NCBI GenBank assembly: GCA_017640685.1
Contig: JAEPQF010000005.1
Span: forward strand, 1 to 53,157
Length of the DNA: 53,157 bases
From: Hyphomicrobiales bacterium
GTDB taxonomy: Bacteria; Pseudomonadota; Alphaproteobacteria; Rhizobiales; HXMU1428-3
Reading direction: 5' to 3'
The notes beneath the pieces were generated by a model that was not told where the DNA came from, ran no database searches, and saw nothing but the letters and a program-made list of their open reading frames with translations. Of the stretch, positions 44,019 to 52,994 are shown piece by piece. Numbering within the stretch: the stretch's first letter is position 1; each line of letters starts with the position of its first letter. The translations under genes were made by a program, and so were the position numbers.

Positions 44019-45012
44019 TTTTGAAAATTATATCCTGTAAATTAGATGCTGATTTTTCATCCGAAAGATTTTCAATCACCCATTTTCTTGGTGAATATGA
44101 TTTCTGATTTTTCAGGAATTTAGATAAGCTCTCTTTAAATTCACTTTCAGTTTTAAAAAACAAGCCACACGAATTTGTTAGATATGGCGCGGATGAACAA
44201 TGACGCTCTTCTTCCTTAGAAGAGTCTTTTCTTTTAATCTTAATTATTCCTGGTTCCCAAACAATTGTAGGTACATCCATAGCCCAAGCCTCAGCGAGGG
44301 CTATTCCTTGACTCTCATGTGCACTGAAAAATATAGACACACGACTTGAGGATAGTTCTTTTTTAAATTCTTCTAATTCGTATTTTCCATAAACTAATCT
44401 TTTTAAGATGAAGCCTTTTTCAGACAAACAGTCCTCACACCTTTCTATTAAATCAAAACAAGTTTCATCTTTTATATAAATCAGTGCTTTCTGATTTCTT
44501 TTTATTTCTTCTCTTGGTTGCCAATAGTTTATATCCACTCCAGATGGCCAAATGTCTATTTTTTTATCTAATAATGGCAAATCATCAATGTACACAGCAC
44601 GTGTCCATTGGCTATTTACTAAAAACAAATCAATTTCAGGAGAGCTTATTGCTAGATCATCAGTTGGTAATACAACAAGGTTTGGTCCCGCCACCAGTTT
44701 TTTTATCTCTCCATTTTGTTTCCAAGAGATGGCTTGCTTCAAAGCGTTTACATCACTGAGGACGTGGACTGTATCTGCTACTTCTTCTATTGATTCCGGG
44801 TCCAAATTCACCGGGATACCAATGTTTCTAAATCCGTGAATAACACTTCTTGTAACGGCTGAGTGTCCTCCGAATTCAGGAGGTTCGGGGATCTTTATTC
44901 CTCTAACCCCATACCAGATGTTTTTTAAAAATGCCCGGAGGATTAAATAATAAGATTTTTGCCCAACGTCGATTGGTCTTGTTAAAAACGTTATTTCAGG
45001 TTTTTGTGGCAT
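44011..45012 (-). CDS. Glycosyltransferase, GT4-like
   Basis: A 333-residue protein. SRVSIFFSAHESQGIALAEA followed by WAMDVPTIVWEPG has an E-x7-E pattern in the right place for a GT4 donor domain, and KKIDIWPSGVDINYWQP resembles the inter-domain segment. The N-terminal half (GGHSAVTRSVIHGFRNIGIP) is shorter and more divergent than in standard GT4 enzymes. Family assignment is thus from the donor half. Overlaps the FkbM gene by 8 bp. Confidence 0.7.
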   Translation of the reverse strand: MPQKPEITFLTRPIDVGQKSYYLILRAFLKNIWYGVRGIKIPEPPEFGGHSAVTRSVIHGFRNIGIPVNLDPESIEEVADTVHVLSDVNALKQAISWKQNGEIKKLVAGPNLVVLPTDDLAISSPEIDLFLVNSQWTRAVYIDDLPLLDKKIDIWPSGVDINYWQPREEIKRNQKALIYIKDETCFDLIERCEDCLSEKGFILKRLVYGKYELEEFKKELSSSRVSIFFSAHESQGIALAEAWAMDVPTIVWEPGIIKIKRKDSSKEEERHCSSAPYLTNSCGLFFKTESEFKESLSKFLKNQKSYSPRKWVIENLSDEKSASNLQDIIFKNA

Positions 45013-45057
45013 GTGTATTTGCTAGTTTTTAATAATAAACGTTTCTCTTGCACTAAT

Positions 45058-45786
45058 TTATCGAATTTTGCAGCCATGAAACCCTTTATTTCTATTTGGA
45101 AGATCCTGAATAGGAGGGCCAAAAAAATCTAACTCCCAATTTGAAAGCCTTTTTTGCCACCACTCTTTTGTCCGCACATGCCACATGAAATCATGATGCG
45201 TGTCCCCCCAGCATTCAGCAAAAGAAAGTATAGAGCCATTGGGTGCTTTTTCATTCACTAATTTACAAATTGCTGCCACTTCTTTGTCGCGTAGATGGCT
45301 CAACACACACCCTGTAAAATATAGGGCGGGTTGTTCGAGAGTTAGACTTGATAAAATGTCTTCAGCAAAGCCGTTTTCTTTTTTGATATTTGGGTATTTT
45401 TCGTCATCATATAATTCATTGCTAATTGCAATTGCACTTGCTGATGGTTCTATAGAAACCACATTTTCAAACCTTGAAGAAAGCTGAGCCGAGTGCCAAC
45501 CAGTGCCTGATCCAATGTCAATCGCTATAGAGCGTATATCAGGATAATTATCCAATAAATCAAACAATTTCATTTCTGGTCCATTCAGCTGTTCTTCAGC
45601 TGAATATTGTGCATGTACTTCTCTTTCCGTTTCTAATTTATCACTTCTTAGATATTCGGAATTGTGAATAAGATAACTATCTGCTTCAGATTGCTTCGCA
45701 ACTGTTAATTTGTTTTTTAATCTCTGCAATAAGCTTTTCATGTTGTTATTTCTTTCTAAGAAATTTTGCAATCTTAGTAACTTCAC
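45058..45786 (-). CDS. SAM-dependent methyltransferase
   Basis: A 242-residue protein with motif I SIAIDIGSGTGWHSAQLSSR and an acidic strand VVSIEPSASAIAIS, followed by YFTGCVLSHLRDKEVAAICK and GSILSFAECWGD. The reading from GTG 45786 overlaps the upstream stop (GTGA); ATG 45741 is a good alternative and removes 15 residues. It is presumably another glycan-modifying enzyme; the substrate is unknown. Confidence 0.78.
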   Translation of the reverse strand: MKLLRLQNFLERNNNMKSLLQRLKNKLTVAKQSEADSYLIHNSEYLRSDKLETEREVHAQYSAEEQLNGPEMKLFDLLDNYPDIRSIAIDIGSGTGWHSAQLSSRFENVVSIEPSASAIAISNELYDDEKYPNIKKENGFAEDILSSLTLEQPALYFTGCVLSHLRDKEVAAICKLVNEKAPNGSILSFAECWGDTHHDFMWHVRTKEWWQKRLSNWELDFFGPPIQDLPNRNKGFHGCKIR

Positions 45787-47000
45787 GATGCATTTGGTTT
45801 AAGGGGAATTGATTTCAACTTCTTTTTAAGTGCATGTTTGGCGTCTTGAAGTTTTGATTTTAAAATAAGTTTGTAATCTATAAATGGTGCAGGATTTCTT
45901 GCTACGTCTTGGTAAACATCAATGATCTTTGCTAACTGGCCTTGTAGTTCATAATTTTCTTTGAAATTTTTCAAAGCATTTTGAGATAGCGTCTCTTTAT
46001 AAATTTGATCTGATTTTAATTTGTTTAATTGGGCGCTATATTCTTCTACTGTATCAACGACATGCCCTGCATCTCGAATGCATTCCACATGACCATTATT
46101 CACTTCGCTTGTGTGTGAAATAATTGGCAAACCAAAATACATAGCTTCTGCCATTGCTGTTGAGTTTACTTCACCATCTTTACGACCATGTGCATAGACA
46201 TCTAAGCTATTTAAGAACGAATAAATTTTACGTCTATCGGCAGTATGATCGAGTTGTTGAAAATTTTTGAGCTCTAATTTTTTTGCTTGTTCTGAATATA
46301 GTTGGCTACCGCCTAGAATTAAAAAGTGGGTGTTTTCATCTTCTATTTGTTTGTAAGCTTTTAGGGGAATATGTGAGACTATTCCGTCATCGCCCCTTTG
46401 ATGGAAACCAAAAATGATTTTGTCTTTTAAATCTAATTCTTCTCTTACATTATCTAAATTCAAGTCGGGAATATCCATTGGATGAGAGATGATGACAGTT
46501 CTTCTTTCATCTCCTCCCTCATTAATCCATTTTTCTTTTGCCCACTCGCAAATATGCATTACTCTTAAAATGTTGGGTTGGTTATCTACCCCTCCTAAGA
46601 AATGAACTGAATCAATAATTGGTGTTTTTTTGATTTTAACAAAAGGGTATTCAGGGTGACCAGCGCGCCCTGTTTGAATGATGTCGAAATCGCTTTCGTT
46701 AAATAACTCCCAAAAATTTGTATCGATCCAATCATGCGTAGGTGTTGTTACATCCTTCGCACCGACTTGAAATTTCACCAATTTAACATTGTGTTCTTCC
46801 ATAAACTTTAAGCGCTCTTGGCTTGTATCTGGATGAATGAAATCTGAACCAATGTAAGGGGCTGTATCACAATAGAAATATGTGACATCAAACATGGTTT
46901 TTGGAAGGTGGGCTGCGATTGTTTGTAAAAATTTTTCCGTGCCGCCAGCGGATAAACCGCCAAATTTAATAAATGCTATTCTAATTTTATCTGATGTCAT
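45783..47000 (-). CDS. Glycosyltransferase family 4
   Basis: A GT-B enzyme of 405 residues when started at ATG 47000, which has GAGGG 7-8 bases upstream and gives a natural opening (KIRIAFIKFGGLSAGGTEKF). The longer frame from ATG 47066 adds 22 non-homologous residues. The donor half includes IIFGFHQRGDDGIVSHIPLK and DVYAHGRKDGEVNSTAMAEA, with an E-x7-E motif in the right position. Donor sugar unknown. Confidence 0.85.
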   Translation of the reverse strand: MTSDKIRIAFIKFGGLSAGGTEKFLQTIAAHLPKTMFDVTYFYCDTAPYIGSDFIHPDTSQERLKFMEEHNVKLVKFQVGAKDVTTPTHDWIDTNFWELFNESDFDIIQTGRAGHPEYPFVKIKKTPIIDSVHFLGGVDNQPNILRVMHICEWAKEKWINEGGDERRTVIISHPMDIPDLNLDNVREELDLKDKIIFGFHQRGDDGIVSHIPLKAYKQIEDENTHFLILGGSQLYSEQAKKLELKNFQQLDHTADRRKIYSFLNSLDVYAHGRKDGEVNSTAMAEAMYFGLPIISHTSEVNNGHVECIRDAGHVVDTVEEYSAQLNKLKSDQIYKETLSQNALKNFKENYELQGQLAKIIDVYQDVARNPAPFIDYKLILKSKLQDAKHALKKKLKSIPLKPNAS

Positions 47001-47068
47001 CTTCACGCCCTCTGGCCCAAACTTTTTGTGAGCCAAGCTTTTTGTACCCCATGCACTTTGGTTCATGC

Positions 47069-48025
47069 CTATTTTTGGCCTTTGATCACACGTTTTGCTT
47101 TGCCTTTAATCCGACTGATTATCCCTGGTTTGCGAATTATGCTTGTAGGTTGTCTTCCTGTTTTATTTGAGAATTCTAAAGCTAATTCGTTGATATGCCA
47201 AATTTGCAAAGGCTCAAAAAATTCAATTCCATGTCTATTAAATAATTTGAGAATTTCATTTAAATGCCAGCTTGCCGGCGTTCCGGTTATCATCGGATCT
47301 ATCTTAAGGTTTTCAGTCCATTCAATCGGAATTTGCCTTAGCGCCACTTTTGGATCATCAAGTGTGATTGCATAAGTTGCGTTTATTGTTTCAGCGGTAT
47401 TTGGTGCATTAATCAGTTCTAAGCACCGATACCAAGCCTGCTTTAATTGGAATTTTTGCCACGGAACAAATTGAAAGTGCAGCACTGCCCCTTCTTCAAG
47501 TGGCAGTTTAACTAATGTTTCTTCTGTATTTGGACCTTGGGTCCTTCCTTCAGATAAAAACCTCTCCTCAAATACATAGCTAGGATGATCGCAAACGATA
47601 AAATCCTTAAAATTATTGCTCCATACACTTTGATCATCTCGAAACTTATCGACGGTTTTCCATAACGCTAGCCATTGCATACTTAGTTTCTGGCCCGGTT
47701 GCAAACGCTCTAAAAGCTCACGTCCGTTTTTTAAAAAATTAGCTGTAAATGCTTCATCTGCATCCAACCAGATGAAATGAGTACCACCATTTGCACGCCC
47801 TAATTCAAGTAATTTATTTCTTAGCTCAGACATTGAATGCCTTTCGCCAGAATTAGAGTGGAACGTTTCTACCTTGACGTTTGCATTTAATAGTATCTCT
47901 CTAGTGTTATCTTCAGAATTATCATCAAGAGCAATAATTTCATCTGTAATTTGACAAACAGAAGACAAATAAGCTGGTAAAATCCAAGCTTCATTTTTAA
48001 CAGGTAATAGAGCTATGACCTTCAT
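47069..48025 (-). CDS. Glycosyltransferase family 2
   Basis: A 318-residue GT-A enzyme with VIALLPVKNEAWILPAYLSS, IIALDDNSEDNTREIL and THFIWLDADEAFTANFL (metal-binding DxD). The pattern KNEAWILPAYL is common among GT2 proteins related to lipopolysaccharide core enzymes. Its start overlaps the preceding stop by 4 bp (ATGA), indicating coupled translation. Donor unknown. Confidence 0.87.
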   Translation of the reverse strand: MKVIALLPVKNEAWILPAYLSSVCQITDEIIALDDNSEDNTREILLNANVKVETFHSNSGERHSMSELRNKLLELGRANGGTHFIWLDADEAFTANFLKNGRELLERLQPGQKLSMQWLALWKTVDKFRDDQSVWSNNFKDFIVCDHPSYVFEERFLSEGRTQGPNTEETLVKLPLEEGAVLHFQFVPWQKFQLKQAWYRCLELINAPNTAETINATYAITLDDPKVALRQIPIEWTENLKIDPMITGTPASWHLNEILKLFNRHGIEFFEPLQIWHINELALEFSNKTGRQPTSIIRKPGIISRIKGKAKRVIKGQK

Positions 48026-48975
48026 TGAGATGTTTTTTCTTTTAAACGTCTAAGATAAGATTTTACCGTTCTTAGGCCTTGATAAGCTCCACTATTTTGT
48101 AAGCTTGTTTGGCGCGCAGAACGTTGGAGCCCTTTATCAAACCAATCAGTTTCTCTTTTTTGTATCCAATTTTCATAATCTGGAACAAAATCAGAGACAT
48201 TCAATTTCTGACCATCCAGTTCAATATGGCGTATGTCATAATTCAGTGCTTTGGGGAGATATTGATATTCTATTTTATCATAAATGCCATATCGCAACTC
48301 AATCACTGTTCGCTCAATTGGTTGAAGGGAATTTGGGCGCGTACTTGCTCCTAAACCTTCATTTAAATAATAGCCTAGCAATCCTTTTGTTTTAACCGCT
48401 TTACCATGTAAGGCCAGGCGAACAGATAAATCAAAATCCGCACCAGATTTTAAAGCTTCATCAAAGTAGCCTGCTTTCTCACAAAGAGATTTTCTAAACA
48501 TGATAAAGGGGCCAAAGATCATGCCCCTTGTAAATTCCGTTTCAGGGAATTGATCATGCTCGACAATTTCACCTTCTGTAAGACCAAATGACGTCACAAT
48601 TTTATAATCACCAAATGCAATCTCTGCACCTGGTGTTTTCTGCAGGGCATCTACTTGTTGTGAAATAGAAGCGGACGTGCGCAAATCATCAACGTTCCAG
48701 ATGGTTACAAATTCTCCGCTTGCCTCTTTGATGCAACGGTTCATTGAAACACCGATTGGGTCAACTTTTTCAACGATGATGTGTTTAATTCTATTTGGAT
48801 ATTTTTCCTGGAAGTCTTGAACCCATTTAATTTCTTCTTCATCCGGTTCATTATGATCCAGGACAATTTCTAACTTCTCAAAAATATCTTGTTCAGGGAG
48901 CCACTCTAAAAACTTTTTTAGGTACCTCTTCATACGAAAACAAGGTGTGATTGTGCTTACAAGTGGTTGATCCAT
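48022..48975 (-). CDS. Glycosyltransferase family 2
   Basis: A 317-residue GT-A protein with VSTITPCFRMKRYLKKFLEW, IGVSMNRCIKEASGEFVTIW followed by NVDDLRTS (the DD metal site), and KSGADFDLSVRLALHGKAV. The nucleotide-binding segment LEIVLDHNEPDEEE is divergent from the usual DDGSTD. Donor unknown. It ends in a 4-bp overlap with the next glycosyltransferase gene. Confidence 0.83.
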   Translation of the reverse strand: MDQPLVSTITPCFRMKRYLKKFLEWLPEQDIFEKLEIVLDHNEPDEEEIKWVQDFQEKYPNRIKHIIVEKVDPIGVSMNRCIKEASGEFVTIWNVDDLRTSASISQQVDALQKTPGAEIAFGDYKIVTSFGLTEGEIVEHDQFPETEFTRGMIFGPFIMFRKSLCEKAGYFDEALKSGADFDLSVRLALHGKAVKTKGLLGYYLNEGLGASTRPNSLQPIERTVIELRYGIYDKIEYQYLPKALNYDIRHIELDGQKLNVSDFVPDYENWIQKRETDWFDKGLQRSARQTSLQNSGAYQGLRTVKSYLRRLKEKTSQ

Positions 48976-48992
48976 GATTAAACTACCAACTG

Positions 48993-49790
48993 TTATTTGT
49001 TTTCTCTTGCCATGTTTACCATGGTTTCAAGACCATCCCTAATACCAACTGAGGGAAGCCACCCTGGTACTTTTCCCTGGATTGGTGTGATCGGTGTGCT
49101 ACCGATTTTTTCTCCTGGAATTACCTTTGCCCCTGTAAGTTCGGCGATAATATCTGCAATTTCTCGAATTGAGACCCATTCAAAACTACTGACATCGTAG
49201 AGCCCTGAATATTGATTTGATAAAGCCGAATGGAATGCTTTGCAGACATCATTAATATGAATGAATTGGCGGCGTTCCTCGCCTGTTGTCAGCATTCTAA
49301 TTTCGCCATCGTTTAAAGCTTGATGAACAAAGTCAGCAACCACATGGCTTCTTTCTGAAAATTCTTCGAGATCACCATAGACATTCCACAATCTAACACG
49401 AACACCATCTATCAAATGTGTCCACACTTCACCTAATCTTTTAGTAACGCCATAAACGGTGTCATGTTCTTCAGCTAATTGGCTTGAGACAAAAAGAAAC
49501 GGAACCTTCGATTCTTTCAATTGAGGCATAATGTTTAATAAAAGGCGCAAGTTCCAATCTAGTTGGATGAATTGAACATCTTCTCTATATAAATATTTGG
49601 CGCCGCCAACATCCCAAGCAAGGAAGTAAACTCTATCAACATCCTCTAAATTCAATGATACCAAACGACCATCTTGATCTTCACCTTGTTTAATATCAAA
49701 GCGAACAACTTCCTCTCCGATAGATTCTAAATAGCGACAAAATGGTTTGCCCACAAAGCCATCTGAACCAATAACTAAATTTTTTACCAT
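48993..49790 (-). CDS. NAD-dependent epimerase/dehydratase (extended SDR)
   Basis: A 265-residue extended SDR. The NAD-binding glycine motif is NLVIGSDGFVGKPFCRYL, the catalytic pair is in DTVYGVTKRLGE (YxxxK), and LTTGEERRQFIHINDVCKAF matches nucleotide-sugar epimerases. It is somewhat short for the family (usually about 310-340), with a reduced N-terminal half, so the sugar it acts on cannot be inferred. It may make a deoxy- or epimerised sugar for the cluster. Confidence 0.85.
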   Translation of the reverse strand: MVKNLVIGSDGFVGKPFCRYLESIGEEVVRFDIKQGEDQDGRLVSLNLEDVDRVYFLAWDVGGAKYLYREDVQFIQLDWNLRLLLNIMPQLKESKVPFLFVSSQLAEEHDTVYGVTKRLGEVWTHLIDGVRVRLWNVYGDLEEFSERSHVVADFVHQALNDGEIRMLTTGEERRQFIHINDVCKAFHSALSNQYSGLYDVSSFEWVSIREIADIIAELTGAKVIPGEKIGSTPITPIQGKVPGWLPSVGIRDGLETMVNMARENK

Positions 49791-49842
49791 AAAATTTAAT
49801 GCACCTTAATGTATCAAAATTTGAACTCTCATAACGATGTCA

Positions 49843-50790
49843 CTATCTAATCAATGACTTGAGAACAGATTTTATTTTTTGTTTTTTTGAAATAATTGTG
49901 TTGGTTGTTGCACTTGCTTGGTTTGGATTTGTTGCTTCATATCCAAGCTTCGTCAATGCTTCATATTCATATTTTTTAAGATCAGGCGTTAGACCGCGAA
50001 ACTCATCATAAGGTTGCACAGTTTTGCTATCTTCCCAGGAAATTTCTTCTAAAGATTTTGCCCCTTTAAATGGTTCTTCAATTTCACCTTCAACCAATAA
50101 TTTCTGATTTTTATTGAATAACTCATCGCCGAGTTCTTTTGCCATATCGACTGTTGAAAGGAAAAATTCATTAGAACTTTCAATGGCAGCTTCAATATCT
50201 TCCTTAACAGTAAAAGGACCGTCCCAAAGAATTGCCAAGGTTTCATAGTGAGGGCCTACATATGGGTAGTTTCTGGCAGCCCGTGTTTTTTTGATCTGTA
50301 ATTCAGGAGAGAAATGTAGAGAATGTTTTTTAAATAAAAAGACTAACTCATTTTCATTCGTTTGCTCATTATATCTTAAGTCAGTAACCCAATGGTGATG
50401 TGAAGCACCTAACATGCCTGGAAATTCTAACCCAGATAGTTGTTCATAATATCTTGAAGGGACTTCGATGTACCCTCTTTTTGAAACACGTTGCATTTCT
50501 TTAACGACACTTATCGGATCGCGGATGTCTTCAAGCAAATGGCCACAAACCACAAAGTCAAATGTTTGATCTTCAAAGGGAAGAGGGTCGCAAACATCCT
50601 GAACAATCCATGTGTCTTTTGAAAAATGTTCAGGCAAATCCATCATAAAGGAATTTTCCTGATAGCGTTTTTCATAGGGCAAAATATCAACGACGTAATT
50701 CGCTCTTCGAAAAGGTTGAGCTGCACCGCCTATATCGAGGACCTTGTCGTCTTTGCTTATTTGATTAAAAATTAAATGACTATAAAGCAT
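49843..50790 (-). CDS. SAM-dependent methyltransferase
   Basis: A 315-residue protein with a class I methyltransferase core in its first half: DDKVLDIGGAAQPFRRANYV (motif I), DLPEHFSKDTWIVQDVCDPL, and FDFVVCGHLLEDIRDPISVV. The second half is an uncharacterised extension of about 150 residues. Its position directly after the Wzt-like gene suits an enzyme that methylates the glycan end seen by the exporter, but no chain-terminator domain is visible. Confidence 0.75.
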   Translation of the reverse strand: MLYSHLIFNQISKDDKVLDIGGAAQPFRRANYVVDILPYEKRYQENSFMMDLPEHFSKDTWIVQDVCDPLPFEDQTFDFVVCGHLLEDIRDPISVVKEMQRVSKRGYIEVPSRYYEQLSGLEFPGMLGASHHHWVTDLRYNEQTNENELVFLFKKHSLHFSPELQIKKTRAARNYPYVGPHYETLAILWDGPFTVKEDIEAAIESSNEFFLSTVDMAKELGDELFNKNQKLLVEGEIEEPFKGAKSLEEISWEDSKTVQPYDEFRGLTPDLKKYEYEALTKLGYEATNPNQASATTNTIISKKQKIKSVLKSLIR

Positions 50791-50809
50791 AAAATATACC
50801 TTAAACTTT

Positions 50810-52105
50810 TTACATAGTGGATTTAGAAGCGGACCATTCTTGGCCTAGAACAAAATCTCCGCATACTCCACTTGGTTGGTCAAAGCCGGTTTGATATGGA
50901 TCACATCGATATACCGAAAATTCTATAGCATGCTCCCAATCATCCCATCTTTCCAGCCCCCAAACACGCGCTGAAAAACTCATAGAATAAGTTCCCGAGG
51001 TTAAAGGGATTGGCCCAATCTTACAAACATAGTGAGTATCTTCTTGCGTATAATAATGATCCCTTACAGGGTTGGCTGCGCCAAAACTTATGCGATCTCC
51101 TTTTTCATTAAAGAGGTAATATTCAATTGTGAAACTATCTGCAGGTGGTTTTTCACTTCCCCACAAATGGACCTCAATTGTATCACCGGCTTTAAATTCT
51201 GTAGATGGTTGACCATCTTCGGCATTTCGCAATTCCACTTTAGAAAAGTGGAACCCGCCTGGAGCATTTTTTCTGACTATAGTTGAAAGTCTGTTTTCAG
51301 CTAATTCTTGAGAAGATTTTTCATACTTTCTTGTGATTTCTTCTGTTGAACCTTTCTCAAGAACTTGACCATCACCCATGATGATTGCCCTATCACAAAG
51401 CTGTCTGACCGTGCTCATATCATGACTAACGAAAATGATTGTTCGCCCGCTTTGGCCAATTTCTTTCATTTTCCCAAGGCATTTATTTCTAAAATTAAGA
51501 TCGCCTACGGCAAGCACCTCATCAACTATGAGAATTTCAGGTTCGAGATGTGCAGCAACAGCAAAAGCCAAACGCACAAACATACCAGATGAATATCGTT
51601 TAACTGGTGTGTCTAAAAATTGTTCGACCTGAGCAAATTCTACAATTTCATCAAACCGGCTTTTGATGTCGTTTTTTGTCATGCCGAGAATGGCGCCATT
51701 GAGAAATATATTTTCTCGGCCTGTTAGCTCTGAGTTAAACCCTGTTCCTACTTCCAGCAAACTAGAGACACGACCTCGCATCGTGATTTTTCCCTTGGTT
51801 GGGTCTGTGATGCGAGAAAGAACTTTTAATAAAGTTGATTTACCAGCGCCGTTCCGGCCGACAATTCCGATTCGATCGCCGACATTAATTTCTAAATTAA
51901 CATCTTTTAGAGCCCAGAACTCTTCTATCTCATCGCCAATAATAAGTGGGCGCCCTTGTAGCATATCCATACTTTTTTTGCAGAAGCTTCCCACGCTTTG
52001 AACAAGGACATCTCTTAAAGCTGTATAGCGCTCTTTTTGTTGAGACTTGTGTCCAACAAGATAGCATTTGGATAAATTTTCAATCGTGATTGCTGTATTT
52101 GACAT
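50810..52105 (-). CDS. wzt: Polysaccharide ABC transporter ATP-binding protein with Wzt C-terminal domain
   Basis: The ATPase of an ABC exporter for polysaccharide. In the nucleotide-binding domain (about 25-270), Walker A is GIVGRNGAGKSTLLKVL, the signature is VKRYSSGMFVRLAFAVAAHL, Walker B is ILIVDEVLAVGD, and the switch His is in IIFVSHDMSTV. The last 150 residues (FKAGDTIEVHLWGSEKPPAD, GTYSMSFSARVWGLERWD) form a Wzt_C beta-sandwich, which in known systems binds the finished, end-modified glycan. Lies 18 bp after the permease gene. Confidence 0.92.
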   Translation of the reverse strand: MSNTAITIENLSKCYLVGHKSQQKERYTALRDVLVQSVGSFCKKSMDMLQGRPLIIGDEIEEFWALKDVNLEINVGDRIGIVGRNGAGKSTLLKVLSRITDPTKGKITMRGRVSSLLEVGTGFNSELTGRENIFLNGAILGMTKNDIKSRFDEIVEFAQVEQFLDTPVKRYSSGMFVRLAFAVAAHLEPEILIVDEVLAVGDLNFRNKCLGKMKEIGQSGRTIIFVSHDMSTVRQLCDRAIIMGDGQVLEKGSTEEITRKYEKSSQELAENRLSTIVRKNAPGGFHFSKVELRNAEDGQPSTEFKAGDTIEVHLWGSEKPPADSFTIEYYLFNEKGDRISFGAANPVRDHYYTQEDTHYVCKIGPIPLTSGTYSMSFSARVWGLERWDDWEHAIEFSVYRCDPYQTGFDQPSGVCGDFVLGQEWSASKSTM

Positions 52106-52123
52106 TTGCTTTAATACTGTGAA

Positions 52124-52960
52124 TTAAATTATATCTGCGAAGGTCTTTTCTGTTTTACGGAATTGGCGAATGCCTAACCATAAAAAGAAACCAATGATCA
52201 GCCAGCTTAAAATAAACCCTGGCATATAAAAATTAGCTTCGTTTCCTAAAATCGACCATCTAAAACCATCAATTACGCCTACCATAGGATTTAGAGAATA
52301 TAATAACCGCCATTGCTCTGGAACAACTGATGAGCTAAATCCGACGGGTGATAGATACATTCCTAATTGTAAAATAAATGGGATGATATAACGAAAATCC
52401 CTATATTTAACATTGAGTGAAGACAGCCAAAGACCTGGACCTATCGCTGCAAGAACTGCCATAATTAAGAAAAATGGCAAGAATAAAATTTGCCAACCTG
52501 GGGCATAGAGAAACCAAAGCATTAAGCCCACTAGAATGATAAAACTGATTAAAAAATCAATGAGAGATACGACCAAGGTCGAAACCGGCACAATCATTCG
52601 TGGAAAATAAACTTTGCTAACCAAGTGAGAATTAACAACCATACTGTTGCCAACATCAGCTAGACCTTGCGAAAAAAATTGCCAGGGGAGTAAACCTGCG
52701 TAAACCATTAAGGCATAGGGTGCAGCTCCTTCTGAAGGTAACTTTGCGAGGTTACCAAAAATAACCGTAAATACGATCATTGTAATAAAGGGGCGGATTA
52801 ATGCCCAGGCTAGCCCAACAACTGTTTGCTTATAACGTACAGAGACATCACGCCAGGCCAGAACAAGAAATAATTCTCTATATTTCCAAAGATCTCGCCA
52901 ATAATTACGATCAGCAGCTCCAGCCTCAATGACTAGAATTTGCTTATTGAGTTCAGACAA
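52124..52960 (-). CDS. wzm: Polysaccharide ABC transporter permease (Wzm-like)
   Basis: A 278-residue ABC-2 type inner-membrane protein with six predicted helices. The family signature LFLVLAWRDVSVRYKQTVVG and ALIRPFITMIVFTVIFGNLA is clear, and YLSPVGFSSSVVPEQWRLLY and LNPMVGVIDGFRWSIL are typical of O-antigen or teichoic acid exporters. The start is TTG 52960 with GAGG upstream; the first residues then match the family. It pairs with the downstream ATPase to move the lipid-linked glycan across the inner membrane. Confidence 0.92.
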   Translation of the reverse strand: MSELNKQILVIEAGAADRNYWRDLWKYRELFLVLAWRDVSVRYKQTVVGLAWALIRPFITMIVFTVIFGNLAKLPSEGAAPYALMVYAGLLPWQFFSQGLADVGNSMVVNSHLVSKVYFPRMIVPVSTLVVSLIDFLISFIILVGLMLWFLYAPGWQILFLPFFLIMAVLAAIGPGLWLSSLNVKYRDFRYIIPFILQLGMYLSPVGFSSSVVPEQWRLLYSLNPMVGVIDGFRWSILGNEANFYMPGFILSWLIIGFFLWLGIRQFRKTEKTFADII

Positions 52961-52994
52961 AACTTAACCTCATCAAATAAAATTCAGGGATGAA

